NCBI GenBank assembly: GCA_905182425.1
Contig: CAJJBP010000011.1
Span: forward strand, 104,223-168,222
Length of the DNA: 64,000 nucleotides
Reading direction: 5' to 3'
Source of the DNA: an uncultured Planktomarina sp.
Lineage (GTDB): Bacteria; Pseudomonadota; Alphaproteobacteria; Rhodobacterales; Rhodobacteraceae
Shown one piece after another: positions 1 through 9,032 of this stretch. The position numbers were made by a program, and so were the translations under genes. The notes beneath the pieces are model-generated. The model worked only from the letters and a program-made list of their open reading frames with translations, was not told the DNA's origin and searched no databases. Each line of letters starts with the position of its first letter. Positions within the stretch are counted from its first letter, which is position 1.

Positions 1-659
1 CGACAATTACTGAAACTAAGAGTTGCAAGCGGATGCGGAGCAATAGTTTTCAATCGCTCTACTACATCAAGGCCAGGTGTATCAGCGGGAACGATGAAGG
101 CAGACAGCCCACGTGCCCCCTCCGCTTCACCTGTGCGAGCGAAGACGGTATAAACATCCGCAATACCACCATTACTGATCCATGTTTTTTCACCGTTCAA
201 AACAAAGCTTTCCCCGGCAAGGGTAGCCGTCATAGTCGAATTTGCAACGTCAGATCCTGATTGTGGCTCAGTAAGCGCAAAGGCTGAAATTAACTTCCCA
301 GCACGGACTTTCGGTAACCATTCTATTTTCTGAAAATCTGTCCCAAACAGAGAAATTGCACCAGTCCCAAGTCCCTGCATCGCAAAAGAAAAGTCAGCCA
401 GTCCATCATGACGAGCAAGTATTTCGCGGATCAAGCATAATGATCGAACATCTAGTGTTGCCGAGCCATCAGGATCAACCGTGGCATATTCCAGCCAACC
501 ATCACGACCCAATGCTGTCACTAAACCACGGCATGCCAAATCAGTATCACTGTGATCAATATTTGCTAAATGCTGCCCAGCCCATGTGTCAAGAGACGTA
601 GCAAGTAAGCGGTGGCGATCTTCAAAAAACGGCCACGATAGAAATGAACGATCCGCCAT
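1..659 (-). CDS. Acyl-CoA dehydrogenase, N-terminal part (cut by window edge)
   Basis: The frame reads leftward from ATG at 659 off the window edge, giving about 219 residues of a protein usually near 380-400. Visible are the acyl-CoA dehydrogenase N-terminal helical domain and the middle-domain motifs [11 protein letters not shown] and [10 protein letters not shown], which bind FAD and acyl-CoA. The enzyme oxidises an acyl-CoA to the 2,3-enoyl-CoA and passes electrons to ETF. The start has GGAGG seven bases upstream inside the previous gene, and its ATG overlaps the TGA of the enoyl-CoA hydratase (TGATG), so translation is probably coupled. Its place at the end of the monooxygenase-reductase operon suggests a beta-oxidation-like step after ring attack. 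The substrate is inferred only from context. Confidence 0.92.
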   Translation of the reverse strand, partial: MADRSFLSWPFFEDRHRLLATSLDTWAGQHLANIDHSDTDLACRGLVTALGRDGWLEYATVDPDGSATLDVRSLCLIREILARHDGLADFSFAMQGLGTGAISLFGTDFQKIEWLPKVRAGKLISAFALTEPQSGSDVANSTMTATLAGESFVLNGEKTWISNGGIADVYTVFARTGEAEGARGLSAFIVPADTPGLDVVERLKTIAPHPLATLSFSNC

Positions 660-1459
660 CAATTACCTCCAAATACTGGCTTTTCTTTTGCTACAAATGC
701 ATCAAATGCTTTAATAAAATCATTGCCTTGCATGCAAATTGCTTGAGCTTGAGCCTCAGCCTCGATTGCTTGGTCAATTGTCATAGACCATTCTTGCGCC
801 AACATCGTTTTAGTTATCGAATTGGCAAAAGTTGGGCCTGCCACAATACGTTTGGCCAGATCAGTCGCCGTAGCCTCAAGAACTTCCTGCGCAACTAAAC
901 TGTTAAAAAATCCCCAGCGCTCGCCTTCTTCAGCACTCATTGATCGCCCAAGATATAAAAGTTCTGCTGCGCGACCCTGGCCAATAATCCGGGGAAGAAT
1001 GGCACAAGCGCCCATATCACAGCCAGCCAAACCAACGCGATTGAACAAAAAAGCCACCTTCGCTGAAGGCGTGGCGATGCGCAGATCAGAGGCCATCGCT
1101 ATTATTGCGCCCGCACCCACACAAATCCCATCGATTGCTGCAATTATTGGTTTGCCACAGTGTATCATTGCCTTAACCAGATCACCAGTCATGCGGGTGA
1201 ATTGCAAAAGTTCTTTCATAGGCATTTTTGTCAAAGGGCCAATAATTTCATGAACATCACCTCCCGAGCTGAAGTTCCCACCATTGGAACCAAAAACCAC
1301 CGCGTGAACATCCTCTGCATAAACTAGATCTCGAAACCAATCACGCAGCTCGGCATAGCTGTCGAAGGTCAGTGGGTTTTTTCGATCAGGCCGTTTCAGA
1401 TTGATAAAGGCAATCCCGTCAGAAATCCTGCATTGAAAATGTTTAACATCACTCCGCAT
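659..1459 (-). CDS. Enoyl-CoA hydratase/isomerase family protein
   Basis: A 266-residue crotonase-fold protein, normal length for the family. The oxyanion-hole segments are visible as [10 protein letters not shown] and [19 protein letters not shown]. The start is taken at ATG 1459 (MRSDVKHF) because AGGAGAG lies just upstream; the frame stays open further but upstream codons would run deep into the MarR gene. The gene overlaps the MarR reading frame by 11 bases and the acyl-CoA dehydrogenase start by one base, so it is in the middle of a tight operon. Crotonases hydrate or isomerise enoyl-CoAs. In this operon it probably acts on a dearomatised ring or ring-opened CoA thioester, which is an inference from the neighbours. 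Confidence 0.92.
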   Translation of the reverse strand: MRSDVKHFQCRISDGIAFINLKRPDRKNPLTFDSYAELRDWFRDLVYAEDVHAVVFGSNGGNFSSGGDVHEIIGPLTKMPMKELLQFTRMTGDLVKAMIHCGKPIIAAIDGICVGAGAIIAMASDLRIATPSAKVAFLFNRVGLAGCDMGACAILPRIIGQGRAAELLYLGRSMSAEEGERWGFFNSLVAQEVLEATATDLAKRIVAGPTFANSITKTMLAQEWSMTIDQAIEAEAQAQAICMQGNDFIKAFDAFVAKEKPVFGGN

Positions 1460-1916
1460 CAATCTCTCCTTCTGTTTTGCCAAGTAAAGCGTGAAGGGTT
1501 GCCGCATCATCTGCATCCAACCCTTGCAGTAGCTGATCCAACCAGGCCTCATGCGTGGCCGCTAATTTAGCAAAAGAAGCGCGTCCCGCTGGCGTTAATA
1601 CTGCAATCTGCGCTCGCCTGTCGCCCGGCATTGAGACCCGAAGAGCATGGCCCTCTTCCGTCAAGCGGTCAACTATCCCAGTGACGTTTCCGTTGGACAC
1701 GCGCAATAGGTTAGAAAGCGTGCTCATTTTTAATCCACTGGTGTGGCGGGATAATGCTGCCATAACGTCAAAGCGCGGAAGTGTTGTGCCATATTGAATT
1801 CGCATACGGCGCCGCAACTCTGTCTCGATACGGCTACTAGTTTTAAGAAGCTTCAACCATAGACGTAAGCGAGTTTTTGACATGAGCTCAGGGGCCCTTT
1901 TTTGAACAGAAATCAT
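1449..1916 (-). CDS. MarR-family transcriptional regulator
   Basis: A 155-residue protein with the MarR winged-helix layout: N-terminal helices, then the winged helix around the segments [19 protein letters not shown] and [10 protein letters not shown], then a C-terminal dimerisation helix. The start is ATG 1916, which has a strong GGAGGTGAGTT directly upstream and overlaps the SDR stop as ATGA. MarR proteins of aromatic catabolic operons usually repress and are released by the aromatic acid or its CoA thioester. Because this gene sits inside the operon, autoregulation together with the catabolic genes is likely. No operator was identified for it. Confidence 0.92.
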   Translation of the reverse strand: MISVQKRAPELMSKTRLRLWLKLLKTSSRIETELRRRMRIQYGTTLPRFDVMAALSRHTSGLKMSTLSNLLRVSNGNVTGIVDRLTEEGHALRVSMPGDRRAQIAVLTPAGRASFAKLAATHEAWLDQLLQGLDADDAATLHALLGKTEGEIDAE

Positions 1917-2653
1917 AACTCACCTCCATTCAGGTTTAGAGTGTGCCCATTCACTGAGCGAGCCGAGTCGGAACATAACCAAAGCGCAGTGCCTGCAATC
2001 TCATCAACTTGTATAAATCGTTTTTGCGGGTTGCCACGCTTAAGTGATCTTACTGCGTCTTCAGTACTCATTCCCGTCAGCTTAACAATATTTTTGATTG
2101 AACGCTCAAGCATAGCCGTCTCAGTGAAACCAGGGCAAATAGCATTAACCGTGATCCCAAGCGGTGCTAACTCCAAAGATAAAGCACGGGTCAAGCCGAT
2201 AACACCGTGTTTGGCAGCGCAATATCCCGCCACATATGGATAACCCTTTAGCCCTGCAGTCGACGCAATCACGATCATTTGGCCGCGACCTCCCACCTTC
2301 ATGTCCGGCAATGCTGCTTGCCAACAATTAAATACGCCTACTATGTTAACATCCAACATATTTGAAAGGCTCTCTGTCGTCATTTTTGCAAAGGGAACAG
2401 AGTCTGCTGCACCGGCGTTGGCCACTACAGTTGTAATTGGACCATGTTCTTTACGCGCGGCGTCAAAGGCTATTTTTACCCCTGCAGCATCCGTTACATC
2501 ACAAATCTGATAACTCAAACCCTGGGCCTGCAAAGTGCCTTTCGTCCGCCCCAAGATTGTGACTTTGGCACCTGCATTTGCGAATGCATGTGCTGTTGCT
2601 GCACCAACCCCAGTACCACCGCCGGAGATTATCACGTGAGTATTCATACTCAT
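1913..2653 (-). CDS. SDR family oxidoreductase (3-hydroxyacyl-CoA dehydrogenase-like)
   Basis: A 246-residue classical short-chain dehydrogenase. The Rossmann motif [12 protein letters not shown], the NAGAA motif and the catalytic YCAAKHG (YxxxK) are all present. The start is placed at ATG 2653, which overlaps the stop of the upstream monooxygenase as ATGA; a second ATG at 2647 has better spacing from GAGAGG and is nearly as likely. Position between the anthraniloyl/salicylyl-CoA-type monooxygenase-reductase and the hydratase suggests it oxidises a hydroxy group on the ring-derived CoA thioester. That role is inferred from context; SDR substrate cannot be read from motifs. Confidence 0.9.
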   Translation of the reverse strand: MSMNTHVIISGGGTGVGAATAHAFANAGAKVTILGRTKGTLQAQGLSYQICDVTDAAGVKIAFDAARKEHGPITTVVANAGAADSVPFAKMTTESLSNMLDVNIVGVFNCWQAALPDMKVGGRGQMIVIASTAGLKGYPYVAGYCAAKHGVIGLTRALSLELAPLGITVNAICPGFTETAMLERSIKNIVKLTGMSTEDAVRSLKRGNPQKRFIQVDEIAGTALWLCSDSARSVNGHTLNLNGGEL

Positions 2654-4938
2654 GACCTCTCTAATTCTGCGTCGCGGTCTGCTAAGCGCCATGCTTGATC
2701 ACGGCCTGGTTCGTACGGTAAAGGCCATTTTGCATGACGATCACCAATGACGGTGCCCGCATGTAGGGTCCAATAAGGATCAGCTAAATGTGGCCGCGCA
2801 AGACAGACCAAATCAGCACGACCAGCAATCAAAATAGAATTGGCATGATCCGCTTCATATATATTTCCAACTGCCATTGTGGCCAGGCCCGCTTCATTGC
2901 GTATACGGTCCGAAAATGGCGTCTGAAACATACGGCCGTAGATAGGCTTGGCTTGGGTTGATGTCTGTCCGGCAGAGACATCAATAATATCTACCCCTGC
3001 ATCGGCGAAGGCTTGTGCTATTAATACAGATTCCTCCGGTGTTACGCCTTCATCACCTGCCCAGTCGCTGGCAGAAATCCGCACCGACATTGGTTTATGA
3101 TCAGGCCAAACAGCACGCATCGCCTTAAAGACCTTCAGTGGATATCGCATTCTATTTTCAAGGCATCCACCATATTCATCTGTCCGCACGTTAGAGAGTG
3201 GTGAAATAAAAGACGAAATCAAGTAGCCATGTGCAGCATGCAGTTCGATCATATCAAAGCTTGCACGCTCTGCCATTCTTGTAGCCATGACAAACTGCTC
3301 ACACACTTCATCCATTTGTAAACTATCAATTTCCTGTGGAGCTACATTTTTATTTGACCACGCAATCGAAGATGCTGAAACCGTAGGCCAATTGCCATCT
3401 ATCAAAGGAGCGTCCATGACTTCCCAGCCAAGCTGTGTTGATCCTTTCCGGCCAGAATGTCCGATTTGGCAGCAAATCTTTGCTTCGGTCTCGGCATGGA
3501 TGAAAGACGTTAACCGTTTCCATTGAGCTTCATGTTCTGGGGCATAAAGGCCAGGGCATCCCGGCGTGATCCGCCCATCAGCCGAGACACACGTCATTTC
3601 TGTATAAACGAGTCCGGCGCCGCCCTTTGCCCGTTCTGCATAGTGAACAAAGTGCCAGTCATTTGGCGCACCATCGTTCGCTTTATATTGCGCCATTGGC
3701 GACACCACAATACGGTTACTTAATGTAAGATCTCTCAACTTAAACGGCGCAAACATTGGTGTACGGACAGGGCTTTCAGCTCCACCAGCTTCTACTTGAA
3801 ACCACTTTTCTGCTGATTTTAACCACGCTGGATCACGTAGACGTAGGTTTTCATGGCTAATTCTCTGGGACCGCGTAAGCAGTGAATAATTAAGCTGGAT
3901 TGGATGCAGATGTAGGTACCGCTCAACATCCTCAAACCACTCAAGTGAATTCCGGGCGGCAGATTGCAGACGTAAAACCTCAAGGCGCCGTACGTCTTCG
4001 TAGACCTCAAATGCCTCTTCTCGGGTATCCTTTTCTATAAGAAGATCCGCCAATGAAATAGCACTTTCTAATGCCATTTTAGTTCCAGATCCGATTGAAA
4101 AGTGCGCCGTCGCCGCAGCATCTCCCATCAGGACAACATTTTTATGAATCCATTTTTTACACAGTACGCGCGGAAACTGTAACCAAGCAGATCCACGGAT
4201 GTGGGTAGCATTGGTCATTAGAGAATGGCCACCGAGATAGTCCTTAAAAATATCCTCACAAATTGCGATACTTTCTTCTTGTGAGATCTTACCAAAACCG
4301 TATGCGTCGAATGTCTCCTGTTGGCATTCTACAATAAATGTCGCGGTATCATCATCAAACTGATACGCATGCACCCAGATCCAACCCTTGTCTGTATCCT
4401 CAAAAATAAATGTAAAGGCATCATCAAATTTTTGATGTGTACCTAGCCACACGAATTGACACAGCCGTGTGTCAACTTCTGGCTGAAAAGTATCAGAAAA
4501 CTCCATTCGGGTTCTTGAGTTTAGTCCATCCGCCGCAACCACAACATCGAAGTCATCCATATAGTCAGATGCTTGACCTACTTCGGTCTCAAAACGCAAG
4601 ACAACGCCCAGCTCTTTCGCACGAGCCTGTAGGATGAGTAGCATTCGCTTACGTCCAATACCACAAAATCCATGGCCGGTGGACAACTCCTTGTGTCCAT
4701 TATGAATGGTTGCGACATCATCCCAATACGCAAAGTAGTCTCTTATTTTGGAAGCGCTAACAGGATCGTTTCTTGCAAGATTATCTAATGTCTCATCAGA
4801 TAGTACGACGCCCCAACCAAACGTATCGTCTGCTCGGTTACGCTCGAAAACAATAACCTCACTATCAGGATCACGTAGCTTCATCGAAATTCCAAAATAT
4901 AGACCTGCAGGTCCCCCACCTAAGCATGCGACACGCAT
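2650..4938 (-). CDS. Bifunctional anthraniloyl-CoA/salicylyl-CoA monooxygenase-reductase
   Basis: A 762-residue fusion. Roughly residues 1-380 are a flavin monooxygenase of the p-hydroxybenzoate hydroxylase fold (FAD motif [14 protein letters not shown]-type motif [12 protein letters not shown] motif [11 protein letters not shown]). About residue 395 to the end is an Old Yellow Enzyme-type flavin oxidoreductase ([37 protein letters not shown]). This architecture is that of 2-aminobenzoyl-CoA monooxygenase/reductase from Azoarcus evansii and of proteins annotated salicylyl-CoA 5-hydroxylase/oxidoreductase: hydroxylation followed by ring reduction of an aryl-CoA. ATG 4938 is chosen because GGAGAAG lies six bases upstream; an in-frame TTG at 4953 is less likely. 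It is the first gene of the leftward operon. The CoA ligase needed to supply the substrate is not seen here. Anthraniloyl-CoA versus salicylyl-CoA cannot be decided. Confidence 0.9.
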   Translation of the reverse strand: MRVACLGGGPAGLYFGISMKLRDPDSEVIVFERNRADDTFGWGVVLSDETLDNLARNDPVSASKIRDYFAYWDDVATIHNGHKELSTGHGFCGIGRKRMLLILQARAKELGVVLRFETEVGQASDYMDDFDVVVAADGLNSRTRMEFSDTFQPEVDTRLCQFVWLGTHQKFDDAFTFIFEDTDKGWIWVHAYQFDDDTATFIVECQQETFDAYGFGKISQEESIAICEDIFKDYLGGHSLMTNATHIRGSAWLQFPRVLCKKWIHKNVVLMGDAAATAHFSIGSGTKMALESAISLADLLIEKDTREEAFEVYEDVRRLEVLRLQSAARNSLEWFEDVERYLHLHPIQLNYSLLTRSQRISHENLRLRDPAWLKSAEKWFQVEAGGAESPVRTPMFAPFKLRDLTLSNRIVVSPMAQYKANDGAPNDWHFVHYAERAKGGAGLVYTEMTCVSADGRITPGCPGLYAPEHEAQWKRLTSFIHAETEAKICCQIGHSGRKGSTQLGWEVMDAPLIDGNWPTVSASSIAWSNKNVAPQEIDSLQMDEVCEQFVMATRMAERASFDMIELHAAHGYLISSFISPLSNVRTDEYGGCLENRMRYPLKVFKAMRAVWPDHKPMSVRISASDWAGDEGVTPEESVLIAQAFADAGVDIIDVSAGQTSTQAKPIYGRMFQTPFSDRIRNEAGLATMAVGNIYEADHANSILIAGRADLVCLARPHLADPYWTLHAGTVIGDRHAKWPLPYEPGRDQAWRLADRDAELERS

Positions 4939-5276
4939 TTTTATCTTCTCCAACTGCCATTAATTGATACAAGGCTAGGTCGCGCACCTGTATACTTCAA
5001 GGCTAAAGTTTTAAGCTTGAAGCTTATTCATACATAACAATTTATATTCCACCAAATTAAATCTACTTGGAGAAGACAAAAAAAATACTGTGGTTATCGT
5101 TCCTGCGAGGAGATAGTGGAAGTGGTGCGACCTATTATCTTACAAAGCGTTATCAGGGGTTTAGCTCTTGGCCCTCCGTGGGGAATTATTTCTACTGGTG
5201 GGGAGCCTCAATTTCCATTGGAGAAGGCTAAACACTATCGCTTTCCTTCATATCAATTTTTTGTTTCAATTAGCTA
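4939..5276. other. Intergenic region between divergent genes; contains one repeat copy
   Basis: No convincing coding frame is seen. The stretch must hold the promoter of the leftward aromatic-CoA operon (start 4938) and possibly that of the rightward phosphatase gene (start 5277). It contains the first copy of the 26-bp direct repeat at 5178-5203, which recurs after the phosphatase gene. Confidence 0.6.
5178..5203. repeat. Direct repeat copy 1 flanking the phosphatase gene
   Basis: A 26-bp element of the form GTGGGG-N5-TTTCTACTGGTGGGG. The second copy at 5869-5894 matches at 23 of 26 positions, the differences lying only in the five-base spacer. Both copies are in the same orientation and bracket the single gene at 5277-5831. 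Confidence 0.7.
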
Positions 5277-5831
5277 ATGAAACACATTACATTCATCGCA
5301 GTGTTCTTGATGACCCTATCTACTCATGCTTGGGCTGAGAAAAAAAATGCTCTTAAAGATGCTATAAACGAAGTTGCTGCGAATGTTGTGTTTATGCGTC
5401 ATGCTATGGCACCTGGCTTTGGCGACCCTGGTAATTTTTCTTTGTCGGATTGCAGCTTCCAAAGAAATCTAAACAAAAATGGAAAAAAGCAAGCTCATGC
5501 TATTGGTGTTTCTATTTATAAAAGTGGGGTCCGATTTAACGAAGTGCTGTCTAGTGAGTGGTGTCGTTGTAAAGAAACTACCGAGTTGCTTAATATTGGT
5601 GATTGGAAAACTTTTTCGGGCCTGAACTCGTTTTTTCAGGGTTATGCGGATAGAGCGATCATATTACGCGAACTGGACTTAAAGCTCAAAAAAGTAAGAG
5701 ATGGGGTTACTTTGATGGTCACGCATCAGGTGGTGATAAGTGCTGTCACTGGAGCTTCAATTTCTAGTGGAGAATTGATTGCCTACAACTCCGTCTCTAA
5801 AGCTAAAAAAGTATTCCGTTTGGATGAATAG
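5277..5831 (+). CDS. Exported histidine phosphatase family protein
   Basis: A 184-residue protein with a clear signal peptide (residues 1-20, ending THAWA). The phosphohistidine motif RH is at residues 41-42 (FMRHAMAPG), an arginine-rich segment SSEWCRCKETTELL follows, and the second catalytic histidine is in LMVTHQVVISAVTG. This is the histidine phosphatase (phosphoglycerate mutase-like) superfamily, here a small secreted single-domain form acting in the periplasm. Substrate unknown. The gene is flanked by the direct repeats at 5178 and 5869 and has no operon partner. The start has no strong Shine-Dalgarno sequence but gives a complete signal peptide. Confidence 0.85.
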   Translation: MKHITFIAVFLMTLSTHAWAEKKNALKDAINEVAANVVFMRHAMAPGFGDPGNFSLSDCSFQRNLNKNGKKQAHAIGVSIYKSGVRFNEVLSSEWCRCKETTELLNIGDWKTFSGLNSFFQGYADRAIILRELDLKLKKVRDGVTLMVTHQVVISAVTGASISSGELIAYNSVSKAKKVFRLDE

Positions 5832-5868
5832 CCCACATCTCGTATTTCCACAGAGGTCATTTTCCACT

Positions 5869-5894
5869 GTGGGGTTTAATTTCTACTGGTGGGG
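5869..5894. repeat. Direct repeat copy 2 flanking the phosphatase gene
   Basis: Second copy of the GTGGGG-N5-TTTCTACTGGTGGGG element. It is preceded by a degenerate half unit (TTTCCACTGTGGGG, 5861-5874) and by a possible six-bp stem CCACAG (5848-5853) with CTGTGG (5867-5872), which may act as a weak terminator after the phosphatase gene but has no U-tract. Confidence 0.65.
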
Positions 5895-5947
5895 TCGGTG
5901 TCTCGTGGCCCGATGGTTTTTATTAAACAAATCCATTTGGCGCTTTG

Positions 5948-6529
5948 ATGCGTAATATAAATATGAATAACTTAATATCATCTTCAATAAAGGTTGCTAC
6001 TATGAGTTTTGCACTGCTTGCTTCCTCGTTATTACCCGCAGTAGTTGGGGCCAGAGAAATAGCTTCTCATACGTTTGCGTCCATAGATGGTGGTACAATT
6101 GACACTGAGCTATGGCAAGGAAAGCCCTATCTTGTAGTTAACACAGCGTCTCGCTGCGGGTTCACCAAACAATATGCAGGGCTACAAAAGTTGTATGATG
6201 AGTATCGTGTACAGGGTTTTGGTATGATCGCAGTACCATCCGATGACTTTAATCAAGAGCTAGATAGTGATGCCGAGGTTAAGAGCTTTTGCGAAATTAA
6301 CTACGGTATTAGTATGCCAATGAGCAAAACGATGTCAGTTAGAGGGTCAGAAGCACACCCGTTCTTCAAGGATGTAAAAGCCCTCAGTGGCTTCGTTCCT
6401 AAGTGGAACTTTAACAAGATTCTGATTGGCGGTGACGGTAAGGTTGTGGGTACGTGGGGTTCAACCACTAAACCGATGGCAGCACAGCTCATTAAAGCTA
6501 TTGAAAACGAGCTTTCTAAGTCTCAATAG
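5948..6529 (+). CDS. Exported glutathione peroxidase-family protein
   Basis: A 193-residue protein of the GPx/thioredoxin-fold family with an N-terminal signal sequence (hydrophobic stretch about residues 16-34, ending VVGA). The peroxidatic cysteine is Cys70 in NTASRCGFTKQYAGLQ. The conserved tryptophan motif is seen as KWNFNKIL, and the usual FGxQEP segment appears as FNQELDSD. GPx proteins reduce hydroperoxides, in bacteria usually with thioredoxin. Export would place this one in the periplasm, which is less common than the cytoplasmic form. Start choice is uncertain: ATG 5948 or 5963, neither with a strong ribosome site; an in-frame TTG lies at 5945. Confidence 0.87.
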   Translation: MRNINMNNLISSSIKVATMSFALLASSLLPAVVGAREIASHTFASIDGGTIDTELWQGKPYLVVNTASRCGFTKQYAGLQKLYDEYRVQGFGMIAVPSDDFNQELDSDAEVKSFCEINYGISMPMSKTMSVRGSEAHPFFKDVKALSGFVPKWNFNKILIGGDGKVVGTWGSTTKPMAAQLIKAIENELSKSQ

Positions 6530-6577
6530 ATCAGGGTCTATTGGTTCACTTACTGAACTTATGAATTTGCATTTTTC

Positions 6578-6694
6578 TCATTGAATTAGTCTCACACACT
6601 CGCCTTTAAGTACTAAAGCGGTGCTACCGAATATGAAACCTAGTCTTGTTCCAACGAGAAGCTTGAGAGCAAATATTATTACAATAGTGATCAT
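6578..6694 (-). CDS. Possible 38-residue hydrophobic small protein
   Basis: Reading leftward from ATG 6694, the frame gives a 38-residue peptide beginning MITIVIIFALKLLVG and ending in a more polar tail. GGAG lies six bases before the start. The hydrophobic N-terminal half could form one membrane segment. It is unrecognised and short enough to occur by chance; the ribosome site is the main support. Confidence 0.3.
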   Translation of the reverse strand: MITIVIIFALKLLVGTRLGFIFGSTALVLKGECVRLIQ

Positions 6695-6830
6695 AAGTGA
6701 TCTCCATTTTTATAGATATTTGTTTTTTATTAATGATTTGTGGTTATTAGCTCACCTTAGTAATTTTGTCTTACGCACGAGGAAATAGAGTATTATTCGT
6801 AGTTACTGTAATCGTCTTTAGGAGTTTTAG

Positions 6831-7013
6831 TTACGCTGTTAAGTCGTTTGACCAGCCGCTATTTAAAGATATCTGTTGCATCCAACTTTGAGTTTTCATA
6901 CGCGGTAGTTTGATCAGCTTGGCTGCGTCCCCCTGAATTTTGCAGAGTTTGATCGTCTTGGGTGTTAGCTTCACCCTCACTAAATCCTTGATTGGTGGTA
7001 TTGATCTAGCCAT
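6831..7013 (-). CDS. Possible 60-residue basic small protein
   Basis: From ATG 7013 the frame encodes 60 residues beginning MARSIPPIKDLVRVKLTPKT, rich in lysine and arginine in the first half. AAGGAAG lies six bases before the start, a good Shine-Dalgarno sequence that favours this ATG over the longer frame from 7061. No family is recognised. It lies in the accessory stretch near tRNA-Leu, so it may belong to a former mobile element. Confidence 0.38.
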   Translation of the reverse strand: MARSIPPIKDLVRVKLTPKTIKLCKIQGDAAKLIKLPRMKTQSWMQQISLNSGWSNDLTA

Positions 7014-7112
7014 GTTGGTCTTCCTTTCAGTTGTATTTGCCACGCCAGAAGTACTCGACATTGAGTAACTTTAAAACAGCAAGTGATGTGAATGGTCTCT
7101 CGCTCGTGTTGA

Positions 7113-7313
7113 GCATTAGGGCATAGCCCGTCGCTCAAAGGGCTTAAAGAGCCAACACCCGAGGCTAATCAAATAAGTGGCGATCCGCGCAACAGGACAC
7201 GCATAGAATTTACACCAGCCAACAGAGAATACATCTATCATCTTAAGGATGAGTTGGACCTCAGCCTATCCAAAGTAGTGAACATGCTGATTACAGAATC
7301 GAGGAATTGGTAA
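7113..7313 (+). pseudogene. Ribbon-helix-helix-like remnant without start codon
   Basis: An open frame of 66 codons ending at TAA 7311-7313. Its second half (TRIEFTPANREYIYHLKD, then ELDLSLSKVVNMLI) fits a ribbon-helix-helix DNA-binding domain of the CopG/Arc type: a beta strand and two helices. There is no ATG, GTG or TTG at a useful place; an in-frame ATG at 7092 is separated from it by a TGA at 7110-7112. It may be a decayed antitoxin or phage regulator. The RHH reading is by eye from the residue pattern. Confidence 0.4.
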
Positions 7314-7348
7314 TCTTAAGAAACCACCCACCATCAAGTCTTCTGAAA

Positions 7349-7404
7349 TGGCACAGATAATTGGTACAGAAAATGGTACAGATATTTAGATAAACTGGTA
7401 CGGA
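7349..7404. repeat. Four TGGTACAGA-like direct repeats beside tRNA-Leu
   Basis: Units of the form TGG(T/C)AC(A/G)GA start at 7349, 7362, 7374 and 7396, spaced 13, 12 and 22 bases, close to one or two helical turns. The tRNA 3-prime end at 7471 also begins TGGTAC on this strand. Such phased repeats next to a tRNA 3-prime end resemble arm-type integrase sites. A competing view is that they are part of a short coding remnant ending at TAG after 7384. Confidence 0.45.
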
Positions 7405-7470
7405 CAGCTATTTTAGCGTATCGTTTACTCTCTATTTTTTCGAGGGTATTTGAGATATTTGCGGATATTG

Positions 7471-7556
7471 TGGTACCCAAGGCCGGACTCGAACCGGCAC
7501 ATCCGTTAGGACGGGGGATTTTGAATCCCCTGCGTCTACCATTCCGCCACTTGGGC
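7471..7556 (-). tRNA. tRNA-Leu (anticodon CAA)
   Basis: The minus strand folds as a class II tRNA of 86 bases with the CCA end encoded. The acceptor stem GCCCAAG pairs with CTTGGGT (G1-U72 wobble), the anticodon stem GGGGA/TCCCC carries loop TTCAAAA giving anticodon CAA, a variable arm follows as expected for leucine, and the T arm contains GGTTCGAGTCC. It decodes UUG. A perfect TTGACA -35 hexamer lies upstream at 7588-7593, with a poor -10 near 7565-7570 that would start transcription just before the mature 5-prime end. Confidence 0.96.
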
Positions 7557-7723
7557 ACGTTCGTTAACTGCTGCACAGAGCGGCGGCTGTCAACGGCAAT
7601 AAACAACCAAAAGGCACTTTTTTACAGTGACACCAAAAGTACAGTCTTAAAATTGAAGATTACCTTCTATTCTTCATTGCAAACATATGGCAGTTATATA
7701 GAAACTATTGTTTTGAGGCCAAA

Positions 7724-8302
7724 ATGACCCGACGCATGTATAATTGGACGCTGGCAATGGCTGAACATCCACGCGCACTTTGGGCTTTTGCTTTTATTGC
7801 CTTTATCGAAAGCTCATTCTTTCCGATTCCACCAGATATTTTGCTGATCCCACTTATCCTCGCAATGCCATCTCGTGCTTTTTCAATAGCATTCATTGCG
7901 GTTACAGCATCCGTGGCAGGCGGTATTTTTGGCTATTTTATTGGGGCATTTGCGTTTGAGGCCGTCGGCCAACCCATTCTATCTGCATTGGGCAAAATCG
8001 ATAGTGTGGCTAAGTTCAACGAGACATTTAACAATTACGGCCTGTGGGCAGTCATAGTTGCCGGCGTTACACCATTCCCATTCAAAGTTATCACGATAAT
8101 GTCCGGCTGGTCCGGTTTTTCCTTTAGCATATTTGTCATTAGTGCAATTGTGGCTAGGTCAATACGGTTTTTCGCGGTTGCAACATTATTATATTTCTTT
8201 GGAGCCCCAATCCGGGAATTCATTGAACAGAGACTAGGGCTGTTGTTCACACTGATCATAGTTTTGCTACTGGGCGGCATTTTTGCCATCAGTTTCGTGT
8301 AG
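7724..8302 (+). CDS. YqaA/DedA-family inner-membrane protein
   Basis: A 192-residue membrane protein with four to five hydrophobic segments. The family pattern is seen in FIESSFFPIPPDILLIPLIL near the N-terminus (acidic residue plus FPIPPD) and in GVTPFPFKVITIMSGWSGF, characteristic of the SNARE-associated/DedA superfamily, YqaA subgroup. Members are implicated in membrane homeostasis and lipid scrambling. GAGG lies upstream of ATG 7724. The dsbB gene follows after 14 bases, so the two are probably cotranscribed; YqaA-DsbB pairing is common in Rhodobacterales to my knowledge. Confidence 0.9.
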   Translation: MTRRMYNWTLAMAEHPRALWAFAFIAFIESSFFPIPPDILLIPLILAMPSRAFSIAFIAVTASVAGGIFGYFIGAFAFEAVGQPILSALGKIDSVAKFNETFNNYGLWAVIVAGVTPFPFKVITIMSGWSGFSFSIFVISAIVARSIRFFAVATLLYFFGAPIREFIEQRLGLLFTLIIVLLLGGIFAISFV

Positions 8303-8316
8303 GATAGGATTTAGAA

Positions 8317-8784
8317 ATGCTCTCTTCAAAAGCAGTGAGAACAGCACAAGCTGCCGCTATTGGATCGGTGATACTTTTGGCAGGTGCATATGTTTTTCAG
8401 GCGTTAGGTTATGCTCCATGTCAGATGTGCCTCTGGCAACGATACCCGCATATGGTTGCAATTTTAGCAGGCTTATCTCTTGTAGTGTTGCCGCACCGTT
8501 TAGTTGTTATACTCGGCGCATTAAGTGCGTTTGGGACAGCAATCATCGGTGGGTTTCACTCTGGCGTTGAGCAGAAATGGTGGAACGGGCCATCTTCCTG
8601 CACTGGCAATGGAAGCGTCTTAAATGGACTTTCTGGTCAAGATTTATTAGCTACTGATGTAATCGATAAACTTGTAATGTGTGATGAAATTTCCTGGGCA
8701 ATTATGGGACTATCAATGCCAACTTTGAACGCCATTTTCTCTGCTATACTAGGCACAGTATGGCTATTATCCCTGCGACGCTAA
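8317..8784 (+). CDS. dsbB: Disulfide bond formation protein B
   Basis: A 155-residue inner-membrane protein with four transmembrane segments. The first redox pair Cys35-Cys38 is in APCQMCLWQRYPH; the second pair is Cys95 (SSCTG) and Cys122 (VMCDEISW). DsbB reoxidises periplasmic DsbA and passes electrons to quinone. It follows the YqaA gene closely and probably shares its transcript. A dsbA partner is not in this window. Confidence 0.93.
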   Translation: MLSSKAVRTAQAAAIGSVILLAGAYVFQALGYAPCQMCLWQRYPHMVAILAGLSLVVLPHRLVVILGALSAFGTAIIGGFHSGVEQKWWNGPSSCTGNGSVLNGLSGQDLLATDVIDKLVMCDEISWAIMGLSMPTLNAIFSAILGTVWLLSLRR

Positions 8785-9032
8785 AGCTAAATATCAAACA
8801 TTACCACGCGGCTTAATTCTACAGCTACAAATTCATAGTGTCATGTCTCCATAAACATTTAAAAACGTCTAAATTGATAAATATACACATCAAAATCAAT
8901 CCAAAATTAATAAACTTGGCATCCAAAGTCCTTTCATTGCCCTGAACCGTCCTAAATCAATTGCATCATACATATTTGGGCAGTATCAAGGTCAACAACT
9001 ATATGTGGGCTAATCCCAGACAGGCGGCTTGA

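Larger units (their letters stand above)
6530..7470. other. Gene-poor accessory stretch downstream of tRNA-Leu
   Basis: About 940 bases with no recognisable full gene. It holds two possible very small minus-strand ORFs (6578-6694 and 6831-7013), a plus-strand open frame with ribbon-helix-helix character but no start codon (7113-7313), and a set of TGGTACAGA-like repeats (7349-7404) next to the 3-prime end of tRNA-Leu. The combination looks like debris of an element that once used the tRNA gene as an attachment site. No integrase gene is visible. Confidence 0.5.

Noticed and set aside
4939..7470. Search for a complete mobile element, integrase or CRISPR array in the accessory stretch
   Set aside because: Only one pair of direct repeats and short iterated units were found; no transposase, integrase, terminal inverted repeats or repeat-spacer pattern.
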